DNA of 64,000 bases, taken from the NCBI RefSeq assembly GCF_030272615.1, contig NC_081409.1, positions 204,169,949 through 204,233,948 of the forward strand, given 5' to 3'. This DNA comes from Cryptomeria japonica. Its lineage: Eukaryota > Streptophyta > Pinopsida > Cupressales > Cupressaceae. Of this stretch, positions 46,101 to 58,487 are shown one piece after another (within the stretch, counting starts at the first letter, position 1; each line of letters opens with the position of its first letter). Below the pieces are notes generated by a model. That model was not told where the DNA came from. It saw only the letters and a list, made by a program, of their open reading frames with translations, and did no database searches. A program made the position numbers and the translations under genes.

Positions 46101-47362
46101 TAAATGGAAGGATATTCCTCCTTTACCCATTGATAATGATCATAGAGTTGCTTTTATGACAGAACTTCAGAAAAGACCTCTTGTATTTCAAGATAAGGAG
46201 GATACCTTGGTTTGGACTAAGAGTGCCTTAGGTACTTACTCAATAAAAGAGGGGTATAATTCTTTGTCTTAGGCGTCTTCGACCTCCCTCTCCTGGCCTA
46301 CTAAATTGTTTTGGCATCGGGCTTGTCTTCCTAAAGCAAGATCTTTTACTTGGTTGCCAGTCCAGGATAAAGTTCTCACTGGGATGATATTGGACAGGCT
46401 TGGGATTACAACGGTATTCCCTTGTGTTTTCTGTGGCTATTATATGGAAACCATGGATCATATTTTTCTGCTCTATCCTTTTTCTCAAGAATGTTGGTAC
46501 TGTCTCTTTGGAATGCTTGGCTAGCCTTCTGCTCTTAGCCCTAATCTATCGTTGCATTTCATGGCTTGGCCCTTGTTGTATTCATCTTCTTTTTATTCAT
46601 CTCTTTGGATTGTGGCACCTTCTCTTGTTGTCTGGAGTATCTAGCTAGAAAGGAATTCCAATATTTTTAAACATAAATCTGCTACACTTGAAGAAGTTCT
46701 TGGCAAGGTTCAATCCTCCATTTGTGAGCTGGTGCTTTCTTACATCCATAAAAATTTAGATCACTTGAGGTCTTTTTCTCACTGGAATAATTGGGTAACT
46801 CGGAAATGGGGCTCTCTTCATCCGACGCCCTCTCATGGGGCTATAACAATTGGTTTATCTTCTCTTGTCAAGCATAGGATGGCCAAATAGAGTCCTCTCC
46901 CCCAGTTTGCCTTCAAGCTTAATTTTGATGGGGCTTCTAAGGGTAATCCGGGGAGGTCTGGCATTGGAGTGGTCATTTTTTTATCATTCTTCTAAGATTA
47001 TTAAAGCTGTGGGAAAATATATTGGTCAGAGCTCTAATAATGTAGCCGAATTTCAGGCATTATCCTTTGGTCTTGATCTTGCTATCTCTTTGAATATTAA
47101 AGACATTGTTATTGAAGGAGATTCAATGTTGGTTTTTCAGACGGTTTCTACCAAAAAATGTATCTCTTGGCATTTACAGTATTTGTTAGAGCGCATTCTT
47201 GTGCAATTGGAGTGTTTTTCCACCTTCACTATCTCTCATTGTTATATGGAGATCAATGTCATTGCAGATTTCTTGACCAATAGGGTTGTTGCTAAGGGTG
47301 CTGACTTCTTAGAGGTTCTTCCTTCAGACATTCCAGCCTCTTTCATTAGGATTCTCTCTTAG
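43117..47362 (+). pseudogene. LINE ORF2: endonuclease, reverse transcriptase, RNase H
   Basis: It starts at ATG 43117 inside the ORF1 stop (ATGA). Endonuclease: ISWNVGGLNAPNKRHLIK, VMVQKTKL (the usual catalytic Glu of QET is Lys), FGGDFNAI and SDHFPI. RT: KAPGPDGFAALFFQKCW, LIAVIPKVDNPSSFSEFCPI, GGFVPGREI, GMRQGDPLSPFLFIL and FADDTLLFG with both catalytic Asp. Downstream come WHRACLPKARSFTWL and a Cys/His site (CVFCGYYMETMDHIFL). RNase H: KLNFDGASKGNPGRSGIGVV, NNVAEFQALSFGLDLA, IEGDSMLVF and NVIADFLTN. Frameshifts lie near 43340, 45050-45180 and 46960; stops at 44963, 45424, 45481, 45730, 46270 and others. It would nick target DNA and copy LINE RNA in place. Confidence 0.95.
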
Positions 47363-47402
47363 CGGGAATTGGGTCTTACCTGGAAGCCTTCCTCATTTTC
47401 TT

Positions 47403-47770
47403 TGTTGGATGTGGTTTTCTTTTGCAAATATCAATAGTGAGGGTGTTGCTTTGCCTTATGACAATATCTTTGTTGATGGTATTTTCGGTAAGAATCTCCT
47501 CATGGAGCCTGGAGGATGTGGTGGCTACTCTTGCTGGTGTTATATCCTTTTCACATAATTGTGTTGTAGTCTTCTCCCTACTTCCTGCTAGGTGTGGTTT
47601 TTCTTTTGCATATGGCTATAGGGAGGATGTTGTCCTATCTTATGGCAATATCTTTGTTGTGGGTATATTCGGTAAGTATCTCCTCATGGAGCATTGAGGA
47701 TGAAGTGACTACTTTTGCTTGGGCAGTACCCTATCGTTTTTGCATTTTTTTTGTGCCTTGGGCTAATTTA
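47403..47770 (+). repeat. Imperfect direct duplication of about 180 bp in the LINE 3' UTR
   Basis: The segment starting at about 47410 (GTGGTTTTCTTTTGCA...ATATCTTTGTTG...TCGGTAAGAATCTCCTCATGGAGC) recurs from about 47594 with several differences. Both copies end in a GTGGCTACTCTTGCT-like or GTGACTACTTTTGCT-like stretch. Confidence 0.85.
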
Positions 47771-49015
47771 CTGTTTGGATATTGTGTGGCAATTCTGCTT
47801 TGTCCAATTTATGTTTTGACAAGGTGTTTATGGTTTGGGACAGGGTTCAATTTGATCATGTTTTATGCTTAGGATTGGCAGGAGATTCAAGCTCATATTG
47901 TGTTGTGTCTTAGAAGCTCTGGGGCATTGTGTCTGGTAATAATGGCTTCTAAGGTGTTTGTATTTTTGCATTATCTTACAGTCATTAGCTCATTATGTGT
48001 TGAGGTGTGGGCATGATGGTTGTACAGCTGGGGTTTAGGTAATGAATGGGGGTTGTGCTAGCTTCATCATTTCTTAGTCACCCTATGTCCGTGTTGGAAG
48101 TCATGTTTGTTCAATTCTTTTTCGAGCTACTCATTTCATGATTGGGGGTGATGTGCGAGGGGGTTGTGTTTCTTCTTTATGATTATGCTTCATCACTAGT
48201 TGATCATCATCCACTGAGCTGCTGCATTTTTAGCTCATTATCTTTGCTTACTTTTCTTGTGAGCTGCATTTTCATGATTTGGGGGGCTAACCATGTTTTT
48301 GATGTCTCTTCATAGTCTGAGCTTCTTTTATTTATATTTGTGGATGCTCATAGTTCTGGTATCCATTCTTTCTTTAGCATTAGTTTTTACTAACACAAAA
48401 TGCTCTGTTTTCTTTGGAAGAGTAGTTGTTAAAATTGGTGGTCGGTGGATGTTTTTGAGGAATTGGAAAATGCAGATAGATTGGTGTTTCGGATGGTTTC
48501 TCATCCTGCTGCTATTTCTTTGGTTGTTGCTTTGGATTACCTTATGGCTCGGTCTTATTCTGCTTCCTTGAAGTCTTCAACATCCCTCCTTTCTTCTTAT
48601 TTGGATTGTCATATGTTTGCTCACCATTTTTGTTTTGGTAGGTTCACTTTTCATAGGTTCTTTTCTAGTTGTGAGTTTCATTCTAATCAGAGGATTGGAA
48701 ACATGTGCTTCTTAGACAGGATGGTTCTAGATTTGGTTGATATGGGTTAAAGCCACTTGTTCTATTTTGATAAGTTCTCTTCTGTATGCCAGTTAAGGCA
48801 ACTTCCTTTATATCTAATGCAGATGGTTATGTAACTGGGAGGGTTTTCTTGGGGAGCCTATGGGCTTTTGTAATGGGTGGATAGGCTTATGTTTTCTTGA
48901 GCAATACTAAAGGGTTTTCTTACTGGTTCTTTCCCTTTAGTGCTCTTTGAACCAGACACAAGTAAAAAACAATTTCTTAATATAATTTTACTGGTTTCAT
49001 CCACTTTTATTAACA
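47771..49015 (+). other. Remainder of the LINE 3' UTR
   Basis: T/G-rich sequence before the poly(A) tail. Frames such as 48445-48750 have no motif and lie outside the coding part of the LINE. No separate gene is supported. Confidence 0.6.
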
Positions 49016-49036
49016 AAAAAAAAAAAAAAAAAAAGC

Positions 49037-49050
49037 AATAATGATATTGT
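49037..49050. repeat. LINE target-site duplication, right copy
   Basis: AATAATGATATTGT, directly after the poly(A) run (49016-49034) and two bases. Confidence 0.93.
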
Positions 49051-49539
49051 TGACACCACGACAATTGGCCCAATGCATTCTGTATTCATTGATGGGATAA
49101 TGAGTAAATTAATGCATTTATTAGCAATAAATATTATATAAATAAAATAATAAATCAACTTAATAAATATGCTCCACCACCATGTAATAAACATTATATA
49201 ATAAAATAATAAATCAACTTAATATTATATATTATAATTATTAATATAAGTTGTTATTATCACAAATTCATCAAAGAGAAAGGATATTGTCTTTCACTAA
49301 TATTATATTCATCATTATTTTCGTGAGGGGAACAATATGAAAATGTGTGTTTACATATACATATATTAAATTACAATGATTGCCACAATATTTATATGTT
49401 TGTTTAGATGTAGATATATGTAGAAAGTACTTTCAATATTGTATCTTTGACTTAAATTATATTGATTTCATGTACATGTGTTTCAATATTTTTTGTCGTA
49501 TGCATATTAGTAGTTTAGCCTAGAATTTGTACAATGCAT
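49051..49539. other. AT-rich DNA, no gene seen
   Basis: Contains a local duplication of AATAAATCAACTTAATA (near 49150 and 49208). No coding character. Confidence 0.5.
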
Positions 49540-49980
49540 ATGTTGAACTCCTACATGGAGAAAAATCAAACTAATATGAAAGAAATGGACATTGAAAGAC
49601 TGCAAAGCCAAAAAAAGAAGTTGAGATTACTATGCTCGATATAAAGAAGAGATAGCTACTCATAGGCGTCTTAAAATATTCCAACATAGTCAAATTGAAC
49701 CCCAACAAGAACAAGCCCAAAGGCTACAACATTTTGAAACAAGCCAAGCTTACCATGCTGACCATGAAAATGGAACATATGTGTACATAAACACATTAGA
49801 TATTTAGCAAAACAAGCATACCAAGATCAACATACCCGAAGATGACAACTCACATAACATGGAACATTGTTCAACAATGATGCTAGCTTCATGATAGCAT
49901 CAAGAAGATTTTGTAAGGAAGTCAAGTAGCGGAAACAACTTCCTACACTGACCTTGAGAGGAGGGTAATGCAAAACATTT
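49540..49980 (+). pseudogene. Possible N-terminal piece of the Helitron protein
   Basis: A charged frame from about 49556 (YMEKNQTNMKEMDIERLQ) and Gln/Glu-rich text further on resemble the helical N-terminal extension found in plant Helitron proteins. It is collinear with the relic that continues after the LTR at 50.9 kb. Stops in all frames; low certainty. Confidence 0.35.
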
Positions 49981-49986
49981 TCAGAT

Positions 49987-50890
49987 CGTTACAACACTTA
50001 CAGAAAATAGAAATAGATATAATAGCATTCATACCACAACACAGTGATTTACATGGGGAAAACCCTTTCGGGAGAAAAACCCCACACTCCAAAAGCAGCT
50101 CAATATTTTATTCAGCAATCAAAAACAGATTACAATAGACTTGCAGAGCAAGCTCTTCGCAGGAGTACCACTAATCAGAGATTCAGAGGCAACTCAATAG
50201 CCATAAGACTCTTGCACACAACCTCTATCTCACACACCTCATAAATAGGAGATACAATACAGGAAACCGTCAAACGGTATTACAAAACCATGGGCTAAAA
50301 CCACCCAACAAGGTGTAGCCAACCTTATCTCCCTTCTAGATGCCCTATGACATGTTAAAGAACACATCAACACGTGTCGCTCCCTTTTACAGCTCATTTA
50401 TGTATCCGATATAAATTATTTTTCCTATTTCAGGAGTACAAACTTCCGAAGGCCATAACTTGAGAACCGGGTGTCCGATTGACGAACCGTTTGAAGCGCC
50501 GGAAAGCTCGCGAAGTGCTCTATCACCTCGTAACCCACTGCACCGGTTATGGCCACTTTTTAGGGCATTTCAGAGCCTCTAAAGCCTCCAAAATTAAGTT
50601 TAAACATTTTATCGCACCCCTCCAAGACGAAAACTTTAATATCTTCAAAACTAGCTGTGACCTTGCGACGCAACTTTACCGGAATGCTTATCTAGCCAAC
50701 CAGAAGCTTCAGGGAGAGTTTCACACCATTTTGTGCTCAAATGAAAACTTACTATAAATAGTAACCTCGCATAAATGCAAGGTTGAGACACCATTTTTCT
50801 CAACAGATTTGAACAAAGAATACATGCATTATCCAAACTACAAACTTGAATTATATACAAAGATTGTTACCCAATCTTCATTCATCAAAT
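49987..50890 (-). mobile_element. Copia-type LTR inside the Helitron relic (probably solo)
   Basis: It contains CATGGGGAAAACCCTTTCGGG at 50053, the hairpin-like motif shared with the LTRs at 18.2, 25.1 and 61.9 kb, in the same orientation. On the minus strand there is an AATAAA at about 50115 and a TATTTATAG at about 50755. Helitron-like sequence lies on both sides, so it is an insertion. The exact ends and target duplication could not be fixed. Confidence 0.6.
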
Positions 50891-50919
50891 ACTAATATTA
50901 CTTGCAAAAGATGTTTCAG

Positions 50920-53900
50920 TGAGAAAGGCATAAATCAATTCCTGTTACTCAACAACATGGACCCTAGAGAATAACCTATCGTCTTGAAAAAAAGTGGAAG
51001 AAATCTTAATTGCCAGAGTAAACCTAGTATTGCAACTAATCGACACTCTTGGAGGCCAATATAATATAGTGCCCACATGATTAGCTTTTCACATGACATA
51101 TATCACATAGAAAAGTTACTTCTGCATATAATAGAAGAACTAGATGTACTCGTAGTTCGAAGACTGCATACACAAGGACATTATTACGACTGCTATGTAA
51201 GTAGAAGTCCAATTAGAGATGAATTGCAATACAAGGTGAAATCTGACCCATATTATAATGATGTTTCCGTAAGTGTTGAACAGTAAGCACAACTCCCCAA
51301 AGCAAGAACAAACATTTCGAACATAATTCGTACCACTGAAATTGAAGAGGAAATAATGTTACCAAATAACGAAATAGATATTGATGATGACCAGAATAAA
51401 ATTAGCACAACATATACTTCATCATTTATGGCAAAAATATTAAGAAGATGATGTGAACTAGAAATTATTAAGCAAACACTATACCTTGAAGATAGCACAA
51501 ATAATATTATTGATTGACCTGAAATAGACTCATCTCTAATAAACGAATACAATACTACGGGTTTTATTGATATGGAATGTTCCACTCTTTTCCCAAATGG
51601 AGTTGCACTTCAAATGTAACTAAAAATTAGGGAAGTACAAATGCATGAATATGCATTGCACTTGATGAGATTTCATTACCACAGATTTGGAAGGCATTAG
51701 AGGTTTCAATATTTCATCTTCAATCTTATGATGTGACACCATAGCCAAGGCCTTGCAACTATATTCATTAAAAAAAATGTAGAAGTTGAAAGAGCAAGAA
51801 CATTTTTTGACATGTACGTTAGTGCTTGGAACCCCTATGATGTATCATGCAGAAACAACACAATATACCAATATTCACTAGATGATCCATGCTTTCTAAA
51901 CACAACCACGATATTTGTTGCACATCCATCTTGTGATTATGAAGAGATAATTAACTGTGTCCAACGACACACAAAATACAGAGAGGGAACATGCTTAAGA
52001 AAGAAGGGGAAAAAACTAGAGTGCCGATACAAAGCTCCATGGAAAGAACAACTTGTCTCTACCTTATCTTGTGGTAGTTATGGGAAAAAAAATATGAACC
52101 TACAAGAATGGTGATAGGTTGAACATACACAACCCAAAAATAATTTCAATATGGAGAGCCAACATAGATTGTCATCTATTATCTCACAAGCACTTGTTCT
52201 AAAATACATTGTTAAGTATGCATCAAAAGTAGAGAGAACATCTGAGACTTGTACTAATATGCTAACAAGAATATGTGCAAGCAAAAGAGAAAATCATCCA
52301 ATACTCACAACATATAAAAAATTCATGACATAGATTGTGGCAGAGTGTGATATAAGAGCACAAGAAACATGTCATATGCTTGAAAAATTGCCCCTTGTTT
52401 GCAATTGACCTTTCATATGTTTGAATGTTGAACAAAAAGTGTTCCACCAAATAACATGAATAATAAATGAAAGCTAGATCCAATCTAGCTACTTACACAC
52501 CTACATTAAACAACCTCTAGAGCTAGAGACAGTAGCACTACTTGAATATGCAAGATCTTTCTCCTATTCTGCAAATTGTAAAGGTTGCAAATGGAAAGAG
52601 AGAAAGGTAAAATCCATAGTCAATGTTTACACAGATTTCTACAACATCCTAAAGGAGGACTCAAAACACTTTGAAACATTTTGTTGGAGCGAATTAATCT
52701 TATACAAATATTTCTTCCACATAGAAATTGACATAGGACTTACTAAGGATTTAATAATTGCAAATTGAAAGAAAATGAATGCAACTAAATATGATGTATG
52801 GCATGCCAATTGCACCATCGAAAAGGAAGCAAGTTCTAAAGAAGAAGAAGAATTGAGTGATATTGACATGAACAAAATGGGCACAGTAGACATGAATGAA
52901 TGAGAAATATTTTCATAAATGGGCCCCTCAAACAATGTCAGCCTAAATGAATTTGAGATGCTTGGAAGGAATGAATTTGATAACAACAACATATGGAACC
53001 AAATTGAAATACCCCAAAATTTAAATGAAATTGCCACATAGTTCATAAACATGAAAAAAACATGCAACCAGGAGCAAAATATGCCATCTAATTTTGACAT
53101 TCCAAGCTATACATTTTTGCCAAAGCAAACACTAGCACTCAATAATAATAAACCAAAATGAATGTCCCTCAGCTAATCTATTGTACTCTCAAGGAAGAAT
53201 AGGTACAGGAAAATCCTACTTAATTGCTTGCAAAAGAAATGCACTCAAAAGCAAGGCACAACAATAAAAAGGCCACCTACTCACACTAGCTCCTATAGGA
53301 GTTGCTACATTCAATATACATGGATCAACTATATATTCAATGCTCAGAATTCTTATCAAAGAAATGCAACCATCGTAGGGACAAACATTAACAACATTCC
53401 AAGAAGAGTTGAAGCACATAAGATACATCCTCATTGATGAGATGAGCTTCATAGGGCCAAAGCTACTACTAAAAATAGATAGCAGACTATGTGAGGCCTT
53501 TCCCCACCAACAACATCTATGCCTTGGTGGAGTGTCTATAATATTGATCAGTGACCTTGCACAACTGCCACCTATGATGGACAAACCTATCTACACATCA
53601 CATTCAAATGCTAAAACATTGTGGGACCAATTTATGACAATTGTTACCTACAAACAATGTTTCAACAACAAGGTTACACTACAACATAAGCACAATTTTG
53701 TCAAATGTTGAAAAACATACGAGATGCAAAACCAACACAAGAAGATTGGCAACTTTTGATGATGTACACATACAAACAACTTACATCAAGTGAAAAGGAA
53801 CAATTTGACAACTCTATGCACTTGTTTGCTACTAATGATATAGTTAGCTTGCACGACAAAAGAATGCTAAAATTGTCGAACCATGCAATAGCAATAAGTA

Positions 53901-54310
53901 TTGTGACAAGGACTAGGAGTGGAACAGATAATGCAAATAATGATGAACAACTTGAAAAACAAGTACTACTTCATAGAGTTCAACGCATCATGCTCACAAC
54001 GAACATATAGATAGAAGTAGGACTTGTAAATGGATCTCTTAGTGAGGTTATTGACATTGTTTATAGCCTAGGATTTAAACCACCAAATGTTCCAATATTT
54101 GTTGTAGCAAGGATCGATAATTGCAGTGGTCCACCGTGGAACCAAGAAGACCCAAAATTATACCAATAATACTTGTATCGCTAGGTAGTCGAAGGAAAAT
54201 ACCACTCACAATGGTATGGGCTATTACCATACACAAATCCCAATGTATCACATTACAAAGAAACGATTGATATTGGAAAAATAAAAAAAATAAGGACTAA
54301 CATTTATAGC
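50920..54310 (+). pseudogene. Helitron Rep/Pif1-like helicase protein, decayed
   Basis: Collinear fragments of a Helitron protein. Helitron-N-like text: YALHLMRFHYHRFGRH then RFQYFIFN (51640-51730). A Cys-rich site: IINCVQRHTKYREGTCLRKK then ECRYKAPW (51940-52050). The rolling-circle HUH region between them is largely gone (51780-51810 jumps from FIKKNVEVERA to FFDMYVSAWNP). Helicase: Walker A RIGTGKSYLIAC (53193-53230), LAPIGVATFNIHGSTI, Walker B RYILIDEMSFIGPKLLLKID (53425), ISDLAQLPP (normally GD) and LTTNI...VGLVNGSLSEVIDIVYS near the end. Many stops and frameshifts. It would have moved the element by rolling-circle replication. Confidence 0.9.
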
Positions 54311-54339
54311 TATATGTAGAGAATTGTAGGCTATTTCTA

Positions 54340-54356
54340 GGTGGGGGTACCCCACC
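54340..54356. other. Perfect 7-bp inverted repeat
   Basis: GGTGGGGGTACCCCACC forms a short stem with a GTA loop just after the Helitron coding relic. Helitrons end in a short hairpin, but the expected CTRR end is not seen within 20 bases downstream, so a terminus is not established. Confidence 0.4.
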
Positions 54357-54851
54357 ATTGGAAAGTTGTCTCACACCATTGTCGAAAAGTTGCTTCATGT
54401 CGTAAAAATTAAAAGAAGTTTGTCAGACATTTGAAAGGAGTTTCCCCACTTGAATTAGAAATATGTTACATAAGAGTTAAGTGGTTGGGCCCTCAGGTCT
54501 CCTTTAAACCCTTGTTCCACTATATGTTTTTAAATTTACTGATGTCATTATCGTCTGTTTTCAAATACAGCAATGGTGTTCCCATTCCTTAATTCCACGG
54601 TTTGAAACAATTTCATTTACCTTTGAATTTTCATTGAACAAATAAATATATTTTAATTTAAAAAGAACTTTTGAAAAAATAAAAAAGTTGCGATGTTTTT
54701 TTTCTTTGTAATGAGAGTATTGTTTTTAATTTTTCAAATTTAAATTACTTTTAATATTTAATTTTCTAGATTTAAATATTATTTTAAATTTTAAATTTTT
54801 AAGATTTTGATTTTGATTATTATTATTTTTGATAAAGAACAACTTCACTTG

Positions 54852-54990
54852 TTCAAATCCGCGAGCACAATGGCCTAGCGAAGGCACAAGGTCTTGCGAA
54901 CACAATGGCCCAACAGGGATTTGAACCTTGGTGTCCGCTTCACCAATGAAGTGTTCAAATTTGTGAGTACAATGGTCCAACAGGGATTTT
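54852..54990. repeat. Duplicated phrase with tRNA-like box, possible SINE relic
   Basis: TGTTCAAATCCGCGAGCACAA and TGTTCAAATTTGTGAGTACAA both lead into an AATGG..CAACAGGGATTT stretch. GGGATTTGAACC (about 54915) resembles the antisense of the RNA polymerase III B box. A tRNA-derived SINE is possible but no A box or tail was identified. Confidence 0.3.
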
Positions 54991-55819
54991 GATTATTATT
55001 AATAACAATAAAGTATTAATACTTAATGTTATTAAAAATGATTATTTTTTTTCAATTTTATTTTTTTTAAACAAATTTATTAATAATATTAAATATTAAT
55101 TATCTTCAATTTTAGTTTTATTAAAAAAATTATTCATTTAGTATAGAAAATAATTATTATTTTATCAATTTTAATTGTTTTTTAAATTTCGCATGCAACC
55201 CTAGACACGAGGTCAGTGGCGAGACCTGCAGGGACGACAATGGGAGATGCAGGGTGGGCGACAGTGGCTCTGCAACCATCAACCGAGAGGCAGTGAGGCT
55301 GGCAAGGTGGGTGTGAGGAGATACAGCTTCAAAAGGTCTCAGTGTTGTGTTGCAGGTGGAGGAAAATCCACGAACAATCAGCCGACAGTGGAACCCTAAT
55401 GCATGCGTGATCTCTCACTTTGCCCTAATCTCTTTGTTTGCCCTTGCTTCATCTTATTCCCACTCACAGCTATCCTGCACTTTGCCTTATAGTCTATGAA
55501 TGCTTCCACACTCAACATACAACATCAATCTAGATGTTGCATTGGTGGCATTGTCTTAAAAATTTTCCATTGAATACTTATTGTGCATGTCCCATAACTA
55601 TCAACACGACTAGGATTTGCAGAGTGGGTGGCGGCTGTAACAAGCCAAACTGTGGCCAAATGGTGGGTGGGTGACGACGTCTATCTACATCTAAAGTGAT
55701 TGAGTAACCCTAAGTGATGCAACGAGCCATGCAACCAGGGTTGCTAGGGCCCGGACCCATGGGAGTTAGGTGGGCTTCGTGGTAGCTACACAATGTTATA
55801 TCAGAGGATAGGCATTCTT

Positions 55820-56955
55820 TGTTGGCATTTTGATGATGTTTGTACCTATTTGTGCTTGTCATTGATGGATACACACTTATTTGTTGTATGAGTTATTCTC
55901 AATCGGTAGTATGTGATGTATGGTTCAAACTGGTATTATATGCCATTGTATGCATTGTTTTTGTTTGTTGAAGACTATCAGTGTTTGCAGAAGGAGCTTA
56001 TTGGTCAAAGCATGACCGAGGACCTCAAGCAGTATAAGGACCCCAAGTGGCAGCCAATCTGTTTAAGCTCGAAATACTATGTTCTAGTTTAATAGTCTTT
56101 GTTTGTAAACCAGTAATCGGTATATGTTGTTTTGTTAGCCGACAAACTTGTAAAGTGTGATGAGTTATCATCCACCGACACTGATGTGATGATTCTGTGT
56201 CATGTTACAAATGTATCCAGATGCATTGTACCTAGGAAATTATAATCCAATCTCATTGGACTGACATGAAATCAGATTCCTATATGAGGACATCATGTCT
56301 AGGGTGTTGTGTGAAGCGTGTTGTGTAAGAAGATTAGGTCTTTGCCAAAAAAAAGTATCTCGTGATAGAGACTGAACATGTGAAGGACAAAAGATTGAAG
56401 TAATGTTGCAATGCATTAACAAAGAGCAATCAAGGATATAACTAAACATTTTGTGCTTCTTTGTAGATCACTTACTTGTTGATTACTAATCTCTTAGACA
56501 AGTCAGAAACCCTTAACCGGGTAGGCTCAGTTAAGCCTATTCTAAATCTTCTAACAAGGTGGTTCACAGTTGTGGATCTAAAATCCTTTAACAGGGTAGT
56601 CTTTAACAGGACTTGTCTCCTAACAGACATCAGGATTCCTAACGGGATCTGTTTTGGTGAAGAACATTGTAAGGCCTTAACCGGTCTGACCTTAACCAAT
56701 CTGGTTGCTATTCTATAGATAGTAGACTTGCGAGTTTTACTCACCATGGTTTTTCCCATTTGGGTTCCCATGTCAAAATATATGGTGTTATGGTGATTGT
56801 CTTATTGTGGGAGAATGATTTATTTTCTATTTGGCTTGTTTATGTGTTAACCGGTTTGTTGTTTAAAGGGCTATATTGGTCTGCAGTAAAATTGCTTAAG
56901 TGTTTGGTAAGGTTTTTGGGTATACTAATTCAACCCCTCCTCTTAGTATTCATCA
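55820..56955 (+). repeat. 5' LTR of element B
   Basis: It begins TGTTGGCATTTTGATGATG, with CTTGTCATTGATGGATACACAC 40 bases on, as in A and the copia LTR. It ends CAACCCCTCCTCTTAGTATTCATCA just before the PBS. The shared motif GGTTTTTCCCATTTGGGTTCC is at 56748. Confidence 0.85.
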
Positions 56956-56957
56956 AT

Positions 56958-56969
56958 TGGTATCAGAGA
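56958..56969 (+). promoter_or_regulatory. Primer-binding site of element B
   Basis: TGGTATCAGAGA, one base from the initiator tRNA-Met site, starts two bases after the LTR. Confidence 0.9.
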
Positions 56970-57005
56970 CAACCTTTCTTTAAGTCTAACCACTTGAAAG
57001 GATAT

Positions 57006-58307
57006 ATGAGGGAATACAACATGAGGGAACTCACTCACCATTTGGCTAAATCTGAGAGAGCCTATGATGAACTTAAGGTCATGTATAAAGCCTCTTTAGC
57101 CAAAAGCATAGAACTTGCTGAGCAAATGCTGGAAATTACTGGAAACAACTCTTTTGATGAAGCAAACATGGATGCCCTAGTCGAAGAAGTAGAGAAACTG
57201 AATGAGTCCAAAACTAACCTGAGGAGGGAGCTAGAAGGACTGACCATTAGGATGAGTCAGGAACTGGAAAACCGAAGAAAAGTTGAGGATCTAGTGAAGG
57301 ACAAGGGTTATGAGATCTTTAAGTTGAATCAAGAAATTGGTACCATTACCGCTTATCTGCAAGAGGGTAAGGAAGAGAAAGAAGAAATGCAAGCAAAACT
57401 CAATGCAACCATTTCTTAGAATGAAACCCTAATGAAGATCAATGAAGCCCTTTCCAAAGAACTTGCTGAGACAAAGGAGACACTTGCAAAGTTCAACCGG
57501 AGCTCTACAAAATTGGATCAACAACTAGAATCAATGAAGTCATCAAGGGATACCACTGGACTTGGTTTCTCTGCAAATGAGGAAGGGAATCCTCTAGAAC
57601 CAAGATTGATGCACCAAAAGAGAAACTTGAGCCTGAGAACAACAACAAAAGAAAAGGTAAGTCAAAGTTCAAACCTGTATGCTTTAACTGTCATGAGGAA
57701 GGACATACTGCCAATGTAAGTAGGAGCAAGACTTATAATAATTTCCCTTACATGCAAAACAATGTGTATGACCACAAGGATAAAACTGGTAGATTTAACA
57801 GTCATTGTTATGCATGCAACAAGTTTGGGCATGGATATTTTGAGTGTAGGTCGGTTATGAACAACTCTGGAGGTTATGCACCAAGATCAAGAGGAGTTAT
57901 CCAAGAACCTCTTATGAACCAGAACCCAAATCGATATAGAACCTATGACCACCGGTCAAATGGTTATGGAGCGACAAACGGTTGGAGAGCAACCTATGTG
58001 ATCTATCATGGTAGCGGTCACACTGCTGCAACATGTAGGAGAAAGAATGGAAATGTGAACACCAGACCATGGAGAGCACCTGGTATGGTATGATATCATT
58101 GTCACAAATTGAGACATCTTTCCAGATTATAGATAGAGACAAAATCCATAAGAAGAAAGATCGGTCAACCCAGAAGATAAAGGAAAGGTCGATGTTGAAA
58201 CCACTCGAGTGGATATGAATAAAACTTGGAAAAATAAATCTGAAGAGAAGCCACAAGATGTACCAATTTCCGCACCTAGTGTGGAGACCCCTGAATCAGA
58301 AAATTGA
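57006..58307 (+). pseudogene. Element B ORF1: coiled coil plus zinc knuckles
   Basis: Starts at ATG 57006, about 37 bases after the PBS. Residues from about 10 to 200 are a long charged coiled coil (EEVEKLNESKTNLRRELEGL; ELAETKETLAKFNRSSTKLD). A TAG at 57417 and a frameshift near 57590 break it. Four knuckle-like motifs follow: CFNCHEEGHTANVS, CYACNKFGHGYFEC (intact), YVIYHGSGHTAATC, and one near 58090 whose first and last Cys are lost to stops. The order and knuckle number equal those of element A ORF1. A role in RNA packaging is inferred from the knuckles. Confidence 0.7.
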
Positions 58308-58487
58308 GCTTCGAAAAGCTTAAGGGGGAACATCGGTAACAATTTTTTGGACCCTCGGAGTATATTGGTAAAGTTCTTTTATCGGTATTGGTTACCTATT
58401 GACTGAAAAAAGAAATGAAGTCGTAAAAGGTAAAATTAGGGTTTGTACCCTATCCGTGATGCATTTATTATGGTAGGTAGGAGCATG

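Larger units (their letters stand above)
41060..49036 (+). mobile_element. L1-type LINE, essentially full length, decayed
   Basis: The boundaries come from the 14-bp target duplication and a poly(A) run ending at about 49034. The order is a short 5' UTR, ORF1 (DUF4283-like), ORF2 (endonuclease, RT, zinc finger-like, RNase H), a 1.65-kb 3' UTR, poly(A). ORF1 and ORF2 overlap as ATGA. Multiple stops and frameshifts make it inactive. Confidence 0.95.
54311..55819. other. Spacer between the Helitron relic and element B, no gene
   Basis: AT-rich (54.6-55.2 kb), then a more GC-rich block (55.2-55.8 kb) with no supported frame. A duplicated phrase is listed separately. Confidence 0.5.

Noticed and set aside
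48293-48750. Hydrophobic frames after LINE ORF2
   Set aside because: They lie in the LINE 3' UTR between the RNase H stop and the poly(A) tail and have no motif.
54340-54356. Helitron 3' terminal hairpin
   Set aside because: The hairpin is perfect but no CTRR follows within 20 bases, so it cannot be called as a terminus.
54852-54990. tRNA gene suggested by a B-box-like GGGATTTGAACC
   Set aside because: No cloverleaf can be drawn and no A box is found; kept only as a weak SINE-like duplicated phrase.
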